Shown here: positions 4,673 to 5,065 of the stretch, piece by piece
Layout of the letters: each line of letters begins with the position of its first letter
Position numbering within the stretch: position 1 is the first letter of the stretch
The notes under the pieces: model-generated
Databases searched by the model: none
The model's input: only the letters and a program-made list of their open reading frames with translations
What the model was told of the DNA's origin: nothing
Position numbers and translations under genes: made by a program
Assembly: GCA_021772695.1 (NCBI GenBank)
Contig: JAJFLL010000163.1
Location: 1-5,065 of the forward strand
DNA from: Deltaproteobacteria bacterium
GTDB taxonomy: Bacteria > UBA10199 > DSSB01
Direction of reading: 5' to 3'
Length of the DNA: 5,065 bases

Positions 4673-5065
4673 CAAAATTCAAATCCATTTGAGTTTGTCT
4701 GCTCTCGGAGATCTCTCTGAGGCAGAACAGGCCCAGCTACAAGAGCATTTGGCCCATTGTCCGTCCTGTCATCAAGAATTTCAGAACCTTCTAATCCTAG
4801 TGGGGGAAATGCGAGGCCTCCCCGAGCTCACCGCCGATGATCTGCTATTTGCCCGACAAAGCCGCGCCATCCGCGAGCGATTAGGCGAGGAACCTCTAGC
4901 CATCGACGAATTAGTAGGTGAGCTGAAAAATTTACCCATCGTCGAAGCAGATGACGCTTTTTTCTCGAAGCAAGGTCAGGCTATTTTTCAGTCTATCGTC
5001 GCCGAACGCAACGAGGCTGAATCGTGGGAGCCCCTAGTTGCAGAGTTAAAAAGGCTGCCTCAAAC
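4659..5065 (+). CDS. Zinc-finger anti-sigma factor with tandem repeats (partial at window edge)
   Basis: This frame opens at an ATG inside the end of the sigma gene and runs off the right edge after 135 codons. Residues 1-42 are a zinc-finger anti-sigma domain (zf-HC2/ZAS type): Cys4, the LSALGDLSEAEQ helix and the His30-x3-Cys34-x2-Cys37 motif. In this family it binds zinc and clamps the sigma factor. After it, the core LVxEΦ(R/K)xLP occurs at 47-55, 85-93 and 126-134. Copies 1 and 2 continue with xxxADDxxFxxQxxAIxxxI, so the segment is a tandem repeat of 38 to 41 residues whose third copy is cut by the edge. No membrane segment is reached in the window; many relatives have one further on. 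The gene is co-transcribed and coupled to the sigma gene by the 14-base overlap (4659-4672). AGG at 4648-4650 may assist initiation. Confidence 0.9.
   Translation, partial: MTQCDKIQIHLSLSALGDLSEAEQAQLQEHLAHCPSCHQEFQNLLILVGEMRGLPELTADDLLFARQSRAIRERLGEEPLAIDELVGELKNLPIVEADDAFFSKQGQAIFQSIVAERNEAESWEPLVAELKRLPQ
4797..5065 (+). repeat. Tandem protein repeat inside the anti-sigma gene
   Basis: Protein-level repeats begin at 4797 (LVGEMRGLP), 4911 (LVGELKNLP) and 5034 (LVAELKRLP), with 38- and 41-codon spacing. The first two continue as ADDLLFARQSRAI and ADDAFFSKQGQAI. The DNA copies have diverged, so the duplication is old and kept by protein-level selection rather than being a recent slippage repeat. 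Confidence 0.75.

Overview
The window looks like chromosomal DNA of a free-living Gram-negative-type bacterium with moderate GC content. It is dense with signal-transduction genes, and there is no mobile element, CRISPR array, tRNA or rRNA. The mix of genes (large glutamate synthase subunit, PAS-GAF histidine kinase with an Rcp1-type regulator, CsbD-like protein, ECF sigma with zinc-finger anti-sigma) is compatible with environmental phyla such as Nitrospirota, Nitrospinota or deltaproteobacterial lineages. No sequence feature fixes the taxon, so this is a weak guess.

Layout. (1) 1-770, minus: the N-terminal 256 residues of the large (GltB-type) glutamate synthase subunit, running off the left edge. 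(2) 771-1044: a non-coding stretch with a foldable gltB leader, an AT-rich tract and a nested inverted repeat after the next operon. (3) 1045-3168, minus: a two-gene operon of a soluble PAS-GAF-HisKA-HATPase kinase (TTG start likely) followed 15 nt later by an Rcp1-like single-domain response regulator. (4) 3169-3342: a divergent control region with candidate promoters that may share one -35 site, two hairpins and a palindromic -10-like site. (5) 3343-3717, plus: a second single-domain CheY-like regulator. (6) 3730-3960, minus: a small CsbD-like protein, convergent with the regulator. (7) 3961-4123: an intergenic region with a good candidate promoter for the sigma operon. (8) 4124-4672, plus: an ECF sigma factor with a TTG start. 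(9) 4659-5065, plus: its zinc-finger anti-sigma factor, overlapping by 14 nt and running off the right edge, with a tandem ~40-residue repeat after the zinc finger.

How they fit together. The kinase senses a cytoplasmic cue through PAS and GAF and would phosphorylate the Rcp1-like regulator encoded with it. The divergently encoded CheY-like protein is a possible second target or phosphate sink. Neither regulator has an output domain, so signalling must act through protein contacts. The ECF sigma/anti-sigma pair is a separate switch, and the CsbD-like gene next to it suggests a general-stress setting, by inference only. gltB appears to be an unrelated housekeeping neighbour.

The most unusual items are the tandem repeat in the anti-sigma factor, the structured gltB leader and the compact divergent promoter region. 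Nothing here proves a wholly new system.
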